NCBI GenBank assembly: GCA_025964535.1
Contig: JAOPYX010000357.1
Coordinates: 1-54,878, forward strand
DNA from: Actinomycetes bacterium
GTDB lineage: Bacteria > Actinomycetota > Thermoleophilia > Gaiellales > Gaiellaceae
Length of the DNA: 54,878 bases
Reading direction: 5' to 3'
Below are positions 9,135 to 16,959 of the stretch, one piece after another; position 1 is the stretch's first letter; each line of letters starts with the position of its first letter. The notes under the pieces are model-generated. The model was not told where the DNA came from, made no database searches, and saw only the letters and a list, made by a program, of their open reading frames with translations. A program made the translations under genes and the position numbers.

Positions 9135-10072
9135 CGTGCGCCTCCGTAGATCAGGTCGAGCACGCGGTGCACCTCGACGTACTCCTCCGCGGCCGGATCG
9201 AAGCGGGCTCCGTCGGCGAGTCGCTGCGCCCACTCGATCACAGCTCGCCCACTCCAGTCGTCGGGTGGGCCGGCGAGCATCTCGGTGTTCGTCCCGTCCA
9301 GACGCTCGGCAACGAAGTCGACGAACGATCCGTTCACGTTCCGGATCGACGCGCCGCCGTGGGTGCCATAGAAGGTCGCTTCCAGCACGCAATCTCGGCC
9401 GGCGTGCAACCACCAAGAGCACGTGAGCCGGAGCACGGTGCCGGTCTCGAGCTCGAGCTGGACGGCGGCGTAGTCCTCGAGTGGCTCGCCGTGCAGGCGG
9501 GCGGTCACCGTGCGTACTTGGGGAAGGCCGAGCGTCCAGAGCGCGAGATCGACCAGGTGAATGCCGAGATCGGCGACGCAGCCTCCACCTGCGAGCGCCG
9601 GGTCCGAGAACCAGGGCTTGTCGGGACCGTAGGCGTTGTGGAAGACGAGGTCGGCGGCGAACACGTCGCCCAGGCTCCCGGACGCAACAGCCTCTTTCAC
9701 GCGCTGGGCGGCCTCGGTCTGGCGATAGCAGAAGTCGACTCCGACGAGCCTGTCGGCTGCGCGCGCCGCGTCGACGACGCGTCGTGCGTCAGGCGCGTTC
9801 AGGGCAAGCGGCTTCTGGCAGAAGACGGGGACGCCGTGATCGAGGGCGGCCAGCGCCTGCTCCGCGTGCAGGCCGCTTGGCGTCGCGATCACGATCCCGT
9901 CCACGTCCGCGGCGAAGAGGTCGTCGAGGGATTCGAGCGCATCGTCTACCGCCGGGTCGGCGATGGCCGCGACCTCCGCCACGCTGCTCTGCCAGATCGC
10001 GTCGAGCCGCTGCCGCCCGATCCAGCCGACGCCGAGGAATCCGAGCCGCGGCCGGGTGTGTGTTGACGTCAT
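9131..10072 (-). CDS. Gfo/Idh/MocA-family sugar oxidoreductase
   Basis: This is an NAD(P)-dependent sugar oxidoreductase or dehydrogenase, 313 aa. The dinucleotide fold begins GFLGVGWIG (11-19). The family's catalytic lysine motif, usually EKP, appears as CQKPLAL (QKP 86-88), so the lysine is kept. The C-terminal half has the family's GGGCVADLGIHLVDLALW helix. ATG at 10072 overlaps the upstream stop by 4 bp. In this operon it probably oxidises or reduces the nucleotide sugar, or the free sugar, that the glycosyltransferases use. Confidence 0.88.
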   Translation of the reverse strand: MTSTHTRPRLGFLGVGWIGRQRLDAIWQSSVAEVAAIADPAVDDALESLDDLFAADVDGIVIATPSGLHAEQALAALDHGVPVFCQKPLALNAPDARRVVDAARAADRLVGVDFCYRQTEAAQRVKEAVASGSLGDVFAADLVFHNAYGPDKPWFSDPALAGGGCVADLGIHLVDLALWTLGLPQVRTVTARLHGEPLEDYAAVQLELETGTVLRLTCSWWLHAGRDCVLEATFYGTHGGASIRNVNGSFVDFVAERLDGTNTEMLAGPPDDWSGRAVIEWAQRLADGARFDPAAEEYVEVHRVLDLIYGGAR

Positions 10073-10956
10073 GCGATCGCCACGAGCGCTTTGACAAAGC
10101 CCGGTGGGCGCGATCGCAGCAGCTCGAATGCCTCGTCGATCTGCTCGATAGGGAACGTGTGCGTGTAGAGCGGCGAGGGGTCGAGCTGCCCGACGCGTAC
10201 TGCTGCGAGCGCGGCACGGATTCCCTCGACCGCAATGACTTCGTCGCGCTCGTGCGCGTTCACGACGTCGAGCCCGCGCCAGTTCCAGAGTTGCAGGTCG
10301 ACAGCCCGCAGACCGTCCTGGTGGTACCCGGCGATGACGAGGCGACCGCGGGTGCGGCAGAGCCGTGCCGCGACATCGAGTGTCTCCTGCGCACCTGCGG
10401 CCTCGATCGCGACGTCGCACGTCTGTTCAAGCGTCTGCGCCGGAGTCTCCGCACCGAATACCCGCGCGAGCTCGAGCGAGCTCTCGCGGCGTGAGAACGC
10501 AAGCGTCCTGGCGCCGGCGCCGACGCACAACTGGACGAGCAAGAGGCCGAGGAATCCGGTTCCGACCACTGCGACGGTGTCGCCGGCGCTGACGCCGCTT
10601 CGGGCGAAGACGTTGACGGCGCAGCCGAGCGCCTCACCGGGGAAGGGCCTGCCCACGAGCTCCGGCGGCAGCGCCACGAGCCGGCTCGGGCGCACGGCCA
10701 CGTACTCGGCAAACGCGTGCTGCGAGAGGATGGCGACCGGCTTCGCTGTCTCGAGCTCCACGCCCCAGGCCTCGTGCCCCGGGGCGCCGGCTGCGAGCGG
10801 GTAGTCGAACCACGGCCTGCCCTCCCAGACCGGCAAGCTCGACGCGCAGACGCCGCACCCTTCGACGCGGACGACGACCTCGTCTTCCTGAGGATCGGGA
10901 AATGCGCACGTCTCGACGCTCGTCTGTCCCGGTGCGCCGAGAACGGCCGCTTGCAT
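10069..10956 (-). CDS. Zinc-type medium-chain dehydrogenase, compact form
   Basis: This is an NAD(P)-dependent alcohol or polyol dehydrogenase of the MDR superfamily. Catalytic zinc ligands are visible as C37 (GCGVCASS) and H61-E62 (PGHE). The nucleotide motif GTGFLG is at 132-137. It is only 295 aa; the stretch after GHEAWG that normally holds the four-cysteine structural zinc lobe is missing. ATG at 10956 gives the standard MQAAVL N-terminus. A TTG at 11001 would add 15 residues and overlap the upstream gene by 4 bp like the other junctions, so the start is uncertain. It may oxidise a sugar hydroxyl ahead of the Gfo/Idh/MocA enzyme. Confidence 0.85.
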   Translation of the reverse strand: MQAAVLGAPGQTSVETCAFPDPQEDEVVVRVEGCGVCASSLPVWEGRPWFDYPLAAGAPGHEAWGVELETAKPVAILSQHAFAEYVAVRPSRLVALPPELVGRPFPGEALGCAVNVFARSGVSAGDTVAVVGTGFLGLLLVQLCVGAGARTLAFSRRESSLELARVFGAETPAQTLEQTCDVAIEAAGAQETLDVAARLCRTRGRLVIAGYHQDGLRAVDLQLWNWRGLDVVNAHERDEVIAVEGIRAALAAVRVGQLDPSPLYTHTFPIEQIDEAFELLRSRPPGFVKALVAIA

Positions 10957-10997
10957 CGTCCGCGCTGCGATCGTCGGTGGCTGCAGACTGCGCGCGC

Positions 10998-12056
10998 TCA
11001 ACTGGCCTTCGCGGCGGAGAGAGCCGACGTCTCGCGTCCGGCGACCCAGCGCTCCAGCGCTTCCACACCATCCTCGGCATCGACGAGAGGTCGCCAGCCT
11101 GTCTCGGCACGCAGCTGTGACGTGTCCGCGACGTACCAGCGCTGGTCGCCTGCGCGCTCCTCGGCGAACGTCACCGCAGACGGCTCGCCGCGAATCTCCT
11201 CGATCAGCTGCAGAAGCTCCAACAGACTGAGCGTGTTGGCAGGCCCGCCGCCGAGATTGAACGCTCTGCCCGCCAACCGGTCGGCGTCGATCGAGACACG
11301 CAGCATCGCATCCACCAGATCCGTTACGAACAGCACGTCCCGCACCTGGGCGCCGTCGCCGTAGACGGTCACCGGCGCGCCGGTGCGCGTACGGATCAGG
11401 AAGTGCGCAAGCCAGCCTTGATCCTCGGTCCCGTGCTGGTGCTCACCGTAGATGCAGCTCATCCGGAAGACGACGGCCGGCAAGCCGAACGTGTTGGCGT
11501 AGTCGAGGACGTACTGGTCGGCGCCACCCTTCGAGCAGCCGTACGGCGTGCAGAAGTCGAGCCGCCGCCGTTCGCCGATTCCCCGATCGCGAAGCTCATG
11601 GTCAACCGGCTCCCAGCGGTCGGCGCAGCGGTGGAGTGGTACGTCCGGCAGCGACCCGTAGACCTTGTTCGTCGAGGTGAAGAGAAGCGGAACGGGGCGC
11701 GGCAACCGCCGTAGCTCCTCGAGCAGCATGAGGGTTGCGCGGAGGTTGACGTCGAAGTCCTCGAGCGGCAGCTCGACGCTTGTCGTCACGGCCACCTGCC
11801 CGGCAAGATGAAAGACCGCCTCGACCCCGGCGAGCGCGACGCGCAGCGCATCGGCGTCGCGGACGTCGGCGACCATCGCCATGACGCGGCCCCCGTGCCT
11901 CGCCTGCAACCAGTGGAGGTTCTCCTCGACGCCGGGACGGCTCAGGTTGTCGAAGACGACGACGCGACGTCCGTCGCCGAGCAAGCGATCTGCGAGGTTC
12001 GTGCCGACGAAGCCGGCACCACCGGTGATCAGAATGTGCCCGCTCGGCGCGCGCAT
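10998..12056 (-). CDS. NAD-dependent epimerase/dehydratase (nucleotide-sugar SDR)
   Basis: This is an extended short-chain dehydrogenase acting on nucleotide sugars, 352 aa. GGAGFVG at 12-18 binds NAD; the catalytic pair is Y172 and K176 in PYGCSK, with an upstream STNKVYG serine/threonine segment (128-134). YGCSK and STNKVYG resemble CDP-paratose 2-epimerase and UDP-glucose 4-epimerase relatives. It is the first gene of the operon, and GAGGG lies about 9 bp before the ATG. It probably supplies the modified sugar donor for the downstream glycosyltransferases. The exact substrate is unknown. Confidence 0.88.
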   Translation of the reverse strand: MRAPSGHILITGGAGFVGTNLADRLLGDGRRVVVFDNLSRPGVEENLHWLQARHGGRVMAMVADVRDADALRVALAGVEAVFHLAGQVAVTTSVELPLEDFDVNLRATLMLLEELRRLPRPVPLLFTSTNKVYGSLPDVPLHRCADRWEPVDHELRDRGIGERRRLDFCTPYGCSKGGADQYVLDYANTFGLPAVVFRMSCIYGEHQHGTEDQGWLAHFLIRTRTGAPVTVYGDGAQVRDVLFVTDLVDAMLRVSIDADRLAGRAFNLGGGPANTLSLLELLQLIEEIRGEPSAVTFAEERAGDQRWYVADTSQLRAETGWRPLVDAEDGVEALERWVAGRETSALSAAKAS

Positions 12057-12072
12057 GTGGATCAGCCCTCGT

Positions 12073-12111
12073 TCACTCCGCGGGATGCAATAAATCCCTT
12101 AGCGCGAGTGA
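12073..12111. promoter_or_regulatory. Nested inverted repeats in the glycan operon promoter
   Basis: TCACT at 12073-12077 pairs with AGTGA at 12107-12111, and inside it GGGAT (12082-12086) pairs with ATCCC (12094-12098) across an A/T-rich centre. The element lies 17-55 bp upstream of the epimerase start. It is a candidate operator, and the A/T-rich core could also be part of a -10 region. No regulator can be assigned. Confidence 0.35.
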
Positions 12112-12268
12112 CGAGAGCGCACCTTCGCATTTGGCTCGCGTGTCCGCGCTCGGGTACGTAAAACATCGCGTGTTGTCGACGCTGGATCTATGTCAAGCCG
12201 CGGCGTTTGCGTTCCGCGGTGTAAGCAACAGCGTCTTTGTCGAATGTGTTCAGGACGAGGAGCACGCT

Positions 12269-12847
12269 GTGGCCCAGACGGTCCGCGCAGCTGAGATGAC
12301 GAGTGCCACGCCCGGCGACCGCGGCTTCGAGGTCGTACGTGCGGCTGTGTCGCGCGGCGTCGTCGAGAGCGCTCTTCGCCACATCCACTTGGATCTCGTA
12401 CGCAGTGGAATACCCGTGGATACCCTCGGACGCTGGCTTTGGTCGTCGCATTGGTTCCCCCACCTCAAGTGGGATCCTGCGATCCTGGCTTTGGCCGGCG
12501 CGTTGCCCGACGCGTTGCAAGAAGGCGAGCTGTGCGACCCGCAGATCATCCTGCAGCCGCCTGACGACTGCCCCGACCAGGAGCTGGTAGCGCATGTCGA
12601 TCGAGAGCCCGAGTGGGCGGGGGAGCGGCGGTTCCTTAGGATCGTAGGCGTTGCTTTGAGCGCGGCTCATCGCGAGAACGGCGGCCTCAGGGTCTGGCCG
12701 TTCGACGGCACCGGCCCTGAGGCACTCGAGCTCGCCCCGGGTGACGCGGTCGTGATGCACCCGCGGCTGCCGCATGCGAGCGGGCTCAACCGCGAAGGCG
12801 GCATTCGCTACGCGGTCTACTTCCGCTTTCTGCGCCCGCCGGGCTGA
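12269..12847 (+). CDS. Phytanoyl-CoA dioxygenase-like Fe(II)/2-oxoglutarate oxygenase
   Basis: This is a non-haem iron hydroxylase-like protein of the PhyH type. With the GTG at 12269 it has 192 aa. The iron triad is HVD (H109, D111) plus the distal H169 in LPHAS, and an R180 in GGIRYAVYFRF can bind 2-oxoglutarate. The GTG is preferred because GAGGAG lies 7-8 bp ahead. An ATG at 12296 is possible; an upstream GTG-type start at 12131 would add a low-complexity leader and has no ribosome site. It is divergent from the glycan operon across 212 bp, so it may hydroxylate a related small molecule, but this is only positional. Confidence 0.72.
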   Translation: MAQTVRAAEMTSATPGDRGFEVVRAAVSRGVVESALRHIHLDLVRSGIPVDTLGRWLWSSHWFPHLKWDPAILALAGALPDALQEGELCDPQIILQPPDDCPDQELVAHVDREPEWAGERRFLRIVGVALSAAHRENGGLRVWPFDGTGPEALELAPGDAVVMHPRLPHASGLNREGGIRYAVYFRFLRPPG

Positions 12848-12857
12848 TCGGCGATCG

Positions 12858-12881
12858 CGGACCGCCCCGCAGAGCGGTCCG
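12858..12881. terminator. Stem-loop between convergent genes
   Basis: CGGACCGC (12858-12865) pairs perfectly with GCGGTCCG (12874-12881) over an 8-nt loop. It sits between the dioxygenase and the convergent CBS gene and could serve both strands. There is no T-run, so rho-independent action is uncertain. Confidence 0.5.
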
Positions 12882-12900
12882 GGATCACATTCGGTTGGAG

Positions 12901-13305
12901 CTACGCGTCGCTGGCGCGGCGTCCCTCGCCGTGCCGAGCGGCGTCGGACTGCTCGAGCATCCCCGACACCTGTCCGCCTTCGTCCGTCACCGGGGCGCGG
13001 TGCACGTCGCCGTCGAGCATCCGCTTGAACGCTGCGTCGAGATCGTCGTTCTCACCCACGCTCACGGGACTGTCCGACATCCGCTCGCCGACAGTCGTCG
13101 TGTCGGTGTCCAACCCTTCGGCCACGACGATCGCGATGTCACGATCGGTGATGACGCCGACCAGCTCCTGGTCGTCGTCGATGACCGCGAGGATCGCGAC
13201 GTCTGCGTCGCGCATCGTGCGCGCAGCGTCCGCGATGCTCGTGTCCTCCGTCGTCGTGCGCGCGTCGTTCACCATCGCGTCGTTCACGGTTTCTGATTCC
13301 GCCAC
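12901..13305 (-). CDS. Two-CBS-domain protein
   Basis: This 134-aa protein is made almost entirely of two CBS motifs, which form a Bateman module that binds adenine nucleotides or related ligands. The first runs from about residue 8 (VNDAMVND) through LVGVITDRDIAIVVAEG; the second starts at VGERMSDSPVSVGEN and includes HRAPVTDEGGQVSGML. No effector domain is attached, so it is a stand-alone regulatory or ligand-binding protein. The GTG at 13305 has AGGAG 5 bp upstream; the nearby ATG at 13310 is out of frame. It lies just after the debranching-type glucosidase on the same strand, about 110 bp away. Confidence 0.85.
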   Translation of the reverse strand: MAESETVNDAMVNDARTTTEDTSIADAARTMRDADVAILAVIDDDQELVGVITDRDIAIVVAEGLDTDTTTVGERMSDSPVSVGENDDLDAAFKRMLDGDVHRAPVTDEGGQVSGMLEQSDAARHGEGRRASDA

Positions 13306-13413
13306 GACATCTCCTTCCGGTTGTCGCTACCCGCCTACAGTGCCGTGCGGCAGACGCAGGAAACGTGCACCTGGGGCACCCCGCTGTACCCTCGGCTCGC
13401 CTCCAACCGGGCG

Positions 13414-15552
13414 CTACGCGGGCTCGACACGCACACGCCCGTCCTCGAGGTTGACGTCCCATCGCCGGTCGAAGGCTCGAACTCCCGTGAGCCGAGCGTC
13501 ACCCACCCATGCCGGCAGCTCCGGCGGCGCGACGGTTCTGAGTGTCTGCCGAGTGCGATCGGGCCGGAGCCCGAGCAGCACCTGGAGCAGCAAGATCGGC
13601 GCGCCTGCCGCCCACGCCTGCGGACGCGCAGCGCTCGGGTACTGGACCGGGTACGACATCTCGAGACGTGGCAGACCCGAGAAGACCTCCGGCAGCTGCC
13701 ATGCAAAGTGCCCTGCTGCATCGAGCATTGCCTGCGCGATGCGATACGCCTCCGGCCACCGCTGGGCGCGTGCAAGCCCCGCCGCGATGAGCGAGTTGTC
13801 GTGCGGCCAGACCGTCCCGTTGTGGTAGCTGAGCGGGCTGTAGGCGCCGTCGGCGGACGACATCGTGCGGATTCCCCAGCCCGACCACAGGCCCGGCCCG
13901 ACGAGGTGATCCACGATCGCTCCGATGCGCTCCGGTGGAACGATGCCGCTCCAGAGCAGGTGACCCATGTTGGACGTCGTGCTGTCGACTCGCTGCTTGC
14001 TCCCGTCGAGCGCAAGCGCATAGGTCCCACGCTCGGGAAACCAAAACGCCTCGTTGAATCGGTGCTTGAGCTCTTCCGCCTCGCGTTCGAGCCGGTCCGC
14101 AAGCTCGGCTTCGCGCCATGCGTCGCGCGCGAGCTCCGCGATCCGCAGCTTCGCGTCATAGACGTAACCCTGGACCTCGCACGGCGCGATCGGTGGCTCG
14201 GCAAGGCGCCCGTCGCGGAAGCGCTGCGAGTCGCCCGAGTCCTTCCACGACTGGTTCTCGAGCCCGTGCGGCGTCCGGCGTTCGTACTCGACGAACCCGT
14301 CTCCATCGCGATCGCCGTATTCGTCGATCCACCGCAGCGCCGCGAGCGCCGGCTCGCGGAACCGGTCGGCGAGTGCCCAGTCGTCGGTCCAGCGCCAGAC
14401 TTCGGAGAGGAGCACGAGGAAGAGCGGCGTCGCGTCGACGGTGCCGTAGTAGCGCTCGAACCACCGGTGCGCAGCCTTGCCGTGCCTGATCTCGTGGATG
14501 ATCTTCCCCGGCTCGGCGTCGATCGAGGGATCGTCCTCGGTCGCCTGCAGCGCTGCGAGCGTATCGAGCGCAGCCCGCCCGAGATCCGGTCCCAGCACCA
14601 GTGTCTGCAGGCACGTCACGAGCGTGTCACGGCCGAAGATCGTCATGAACCACGGAGCTCCGGCCGCTGGGAGCCGACCGCCGCCTTCGCGACTGCGCAT
14701 CCGCAACGCCGCGAGGTCGGTGATCGACTGATCGAACACCGCACCGAGTGCGTGCCAGGAAGCACGGAGCTGTGGCACACGCAGGTGCCAGGCTGCGAGC
14801 GAGTCTCGGGCGCACGCGACCTCGTCGCGGAAGCGCGCATCCTGCTGCCTGGGCGCGATCTGCCCACGCTCGGTCGACGGGAACACGTCCACGAGCAGCT
14901 CCCAGCGCTCGCGGGGTGCGAGAGCGACGCGATAGGAGCTCCCGTGCGCGTCGGTGTCGCCGGGCTTGGAGAGAACGACATGGGTCGACGACGCATCGCC
15001 GTCGGTCAGCCTCGCGTCGTGGGGGCCATCCCACTGACACTCACGGAGCGGCGGCAGCGGCGGCGCGTCGACCGGGTGCCCGAGCGAGAAGTCGTGCTCC
15101 TTCACCGTGATGATGTCCGCAAAGTCGGCACCGAGGTCGACACGGAGCTGGAGCTCGATTGCTTGCTGCGACACGTTTTCGACCACGAGCTGGTCCTGGA
15201 GTGCGTCGCCGACGACGAAGCGTCGGCGTACGAGCGTGAGAGAGTCCGGCTGTAGCCCGTCCGTCACGGGGTTGCGCGCGTGGAACGCTGCCATGAAATC
15301 TTCGATGCGACCAGAGGTCAGCAACAGCGGCTGCTTGCCGTTGATCTTCACGCGTAGCAGAGAGAGGTACCGCAGATCGTCGGCGAAGAAGCCCATGGCT
15401 TCGCCGTGCACATCGCCGAGATCGTCGCAGATACAGAACGTCGAACCGTCGAGGATGGTCAGCTGCACCGGCGCGCGTCCATGTGTCTCCGGATACCGAG
15501 CGAGCGCCGGAAGGAAACCGTGCCTTGGGCTGAGCGAGACTCTCCAGGCCAC
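13414..15552 (-). CDS. Amylo-alpha-1,6-glucosidase / glycogen debranching-type protein
   Basis: This 712-aa cytosolic glycoside hydrolase has an N-terminal beta domain of the GDE_N type (residues about 30-230, starting LDGSTFCICDDLGDVHGEAM) and a C-terminal (alpha/alpha)6 barrel of the amylo-alpha-1,6-glucosidase type. Diagnostic segments are APWFMTIFGRDTLVTCLQT and ENQSWKDSGDSQRF, the latter carrying the expected catalytic acidic residue, and later SYHNGTVWPHDNSLIAAGLA. It would trim alpha-1,6 branches or related glucosides. GTG at 15552 has GAGG about 8 bp upstream. No glg genes flank it, so a role in trehalose, maltosyl or compatible-solute metabolism is also possible. Confidence 0.85.
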   Translation of the reverse strand: MAWRVSLSPRHGFLPALARYPETHGRAPVQLTILDGSTFCICDDLGDVHGEAMGFFADDLRYLSLLRVKINGKQPLLLTSGRIEDFMAAFHARNPVTDGLQPDSLTLVRRRFVVGDALQDQLVVENVSQQAIELQLRVDLGADFADIITVKEHDFSLGHPVDAPPLPPLRECQWDGPHDARLTDGDASSTHVVLSKPGDTDAHGSSYRVALAPRERWELLVDVFPSTERGQIAPRQQDARFRDEVACARDSLAAWHLRVPQLRASWHALGAVFDQSITDLAALRMRSREGGGRLPAAGAPWFMTIFGRDTLVTCLQTLVLGPDLGRAALDTLAALQATEDDPSIDAEPGKIIHEIRHGKAAHRWFERYYGTVDATPLFLVLLSEVWRWTDDWALADRFREPALAALRWIDEYGDRDGDGFVEYERRTPHGLENQSWKDSGDSQRFRDGRLAEPPIAPCEVQGYVYDAKLRIAELARDAWREAELADRLEREAEELKHRFNEAFWFPERGTYALALDGSKQRVDSTTSNMGHLLWSGIVPPERIGAIVDHLVGPGLWSGWGIRTMSSADGAYSPLSYHNGTVWPHDNSLIAAGLARAQRWPEAYRIAQAMLDAAGHFAWQLPEVFSGLPRLEMSYPVQYPSAARPQAWAAGAPILLLQVLLGLRPDRTRQTLRTVAPPELPAWVGDARLTGVRAFDRRWDVNLEDGRVRVEPA

Positions 15553-15600
15553 CGGTGCGGCCTCGACTTCGACTCTTGCCGCGACTACTGACTAACGGTC

Positions 15601-15888
15601 ATGTCGACGCATCGCCAGCAGCTCAGTCGACTCGAGCGCATGTTCGGCGTCGTCGACGAGATCCGACATGCGAATGAGCGGGATGACCGCGCGCTCGCCG
15701 AGGAGCTGAACGAGCGACTTCGCGCGCTCCTCGCGGAGAGCCCCGAGCGGCTTCTGAAGACGCGGGAGCTTGCAGACTGGCGGTTCTCTGCTGAGACGAA
15801 GCGGGAGAGCGACGCACTCACGGAGGCTTCGCTCGGCGAGCTCAGGGCTGCGGCGCTGGCGCTTGGGCCTACGCCGTCGTGGCACTGA
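15601..15888 (+). CDS. Small alpha-helical protein, unknown function
   Basis: The 95-aa product is charged and predicted helical from its sequence (RLERMFGVVDEIRHANERDD, then ALAEELNERLRALLAES). I know no family for it. It is supported by an ordinary composition, an ATG start and the lack of a better frame on either strand. No ribosome site precedes the ATG, so it may be leaderless or start elsewhere. It diverges from the glucosidase gene across 48 bp. Confidence 0.5.
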   Translation: MSTHRQQLSRLERMFGVVDEIRHANERDDRALAEELNERLRALLAESPERLLKTRELADWRFSAETKRESDALTEASLGELRAAALALGPTPSWH

Positions 15889-15960
15889 GCCGACTGAGTC
15901 GGTGATGCTCGCGTGGTCAGGCTCCGGACGCGTCGCCGGTGTACGAGTTAGCGTCAGGTC

Positions 15961-16149
15961 ATGGCTATCAATCCCAGGACGATCGAGCAGACGGAGCTCG
16001 ACCTCGAAACCGCGCGAGGGCAGTTCGCAGCGCTGCAGCTCGATCCGCTGGTCAGCGACGACACGAAGCTCGTCGCCGCGGCAATCGCGCAAGCAGGTGC
16101 GGAAGTCGCCCTTGCGGTCGCGCGCATCAGCGGCCGTTCGTCCGAGTAG
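15961..16149 (+). CDS. Small hypothetical protein (62 aa)
   Basis: This short ORF starts ATG, MAINPRTIEQTELDLETARG, and continues with an Ala/Val-rich helix ending in ISGRSSE. There is no known domain or membrane segment. It sits 12 bp ahead of the DUF2267 gene on the same strand, which supports it being expressed in that unit. The composition is protein-like and the opposite-strand frame is Ser/Arg-rich. Function unknown. Confidence 0.5.
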   Translation: MAINPRTIEQTELDLETARGQFAALQLDPLVSDDTKLVAAAIAQAGAEVALAVARISGRSSE

Positions 16150-16161
16150 CGCCCGTCGCCC

Positions 16162-16530
16162 GTGAAGTTCCAGGAGTTCATCCGCAAGGTCGGCGAGCGC
16201 GCCGGTATCCCGGACCGCTTCGAGGCGGAGAAGACATCGGTTGTCGTCGTGCAGGCGCTGTGCGACCGGCTCACCGGCAAAGAGGCGATCGACCTGCTCG
16301 CTCAACTGCCTGCCATGTTCAGGGAGATGATCATCGTCAGCCCAGCCGCGCTCGCGATCTCGATCGACGACTTCGTCGGTCGTGTTGCCGAGGAGTTGGG
16401 GATTCCTCCCGACGACGCTCGGTCACGCATTCGCGCTGTGTTTGCGACGCTGCGTGAAGCTGTGACGCCGGGTGAGTTCCAGGACGTGCTCGAGCAGCTG
16501 GACCCGGAGTACGCGGACCTGCTGGCGTAA
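16162..16530 (+). CDS. DUF2267 family protein
   Basis: This 122-aa helical protein of the DUF2267 family starts MKFQEFIRKVGERAGIPD and contains the typical ALCDRLTGKEAIDLLAQLP and EDVLEQLDPEYADLL-like segments (here FQDVLEQLDPEYADLLA). The molecular function of the family is unknown; members are often found with stress genes in actinobacteria. The GTG start at 16162 follows the 62-aa gene by 12 bp. It lies next to redox and chaperone genes, which fits a general-stress role, but that is inference. Confidence 0.8.
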   Translation: MKFQEFIRKVGERAGIPDRFEAEKTSVVVVQALCDRLTGKEAIDLLAQLPAMFREMIIVSPAALAISIDDFVGRVAEELGIPPDDARSRIRAVFATLREAVTPGEFQDVLEQLDPEYADLLA

Positions 16531-16614
16531 ACGGGCCACCTCATCGTTCCTTGCACAGGCCGAGGCCACCTGACGCCTGGCGGGCTCGCCGCGCGTCCTC
16601 GTACCCTGCGCGCA

Positions 16615-16779
16615 ATGGCAACCCAATCGCTGGGTGCTACCGGGGCAGTGGTCGAGACGATGATCCCCCGCCGGCTCGACCGACTGCCCTGGCCCCGCAC
16701 GCAACGTGGCTTCGGCACGGACGGCGCGCCTGGGACTGGCCGGGTTCCTCCGCGGCTGCCTACGCTCGCGTCGATGTGA
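16615..16779 (+). pseudogene. Possible relic of an MFS transporter N-terminus
   Basis: An ATG ORF of 54 residues begins MATQSLGATG and contains MIPRRLDRLPWPR. RLDRLPWxR is the usual cytosolic lead-in to TM1 of many MFS transporters, but no hydrophobic helix follows; the sequence turns Gly/Pro/Arg-rich and stops. A decayed gene start is the simplest reading. The TGA overlaps the GTG of the next small gene by 4 bp, so it could alternatively be a live leader peptide. Evidence is weak. Confidence 0.3.
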
Positions 16780-16952
16780 ATGCGACAACCGACAGGCTGA
16801 CTCCGCTGGTGTGGCCGATCGACGAACCGGCCGCTGGACTCGTCCTCGATCTCGGTGAAGAGGGCAATCCCGATCTTGTGGCATTGCCCGACGAGGTCGA
16901 GGACGAGCTCCTTTGGATCGTGTTGCAACGCCTGCGCGAGCGCGGCGCCTGA
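16776..16952 (+). CDS. Small acidic hypothetical protein (58 aa)
   Basis: A GTG start gives NATTDRLTPLVWPIDEPAAG followed by an acidic stretch (LDLGEEGNPDLVALPDEVED) and a helical end LLWIVLQRLRERGA. The longer in-frame extension upstream is Arg/Pro-rich and looks like non-coding sequence, so the short form is chosen. The start overlaps the preceding short ORF's stop. No family is recognised. Confidence 0.45.
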   Translation: MNATTDRLTPLVWPIDEPAAGLVLDLGEEGNPDLVALPDEVEDELLWIVLQRLRERGA

Positions 16953-16959
16953 GTCGAGG

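Noticed and set aside
13321-15255. A long open frame on the plus strand opposite the glucosidase gene
   Set aside because: Its product is Arg/Pro-rich with no domain, while the minus-strand frame gives a clear debranching enzyme; high GC makes antisense frames stay open.
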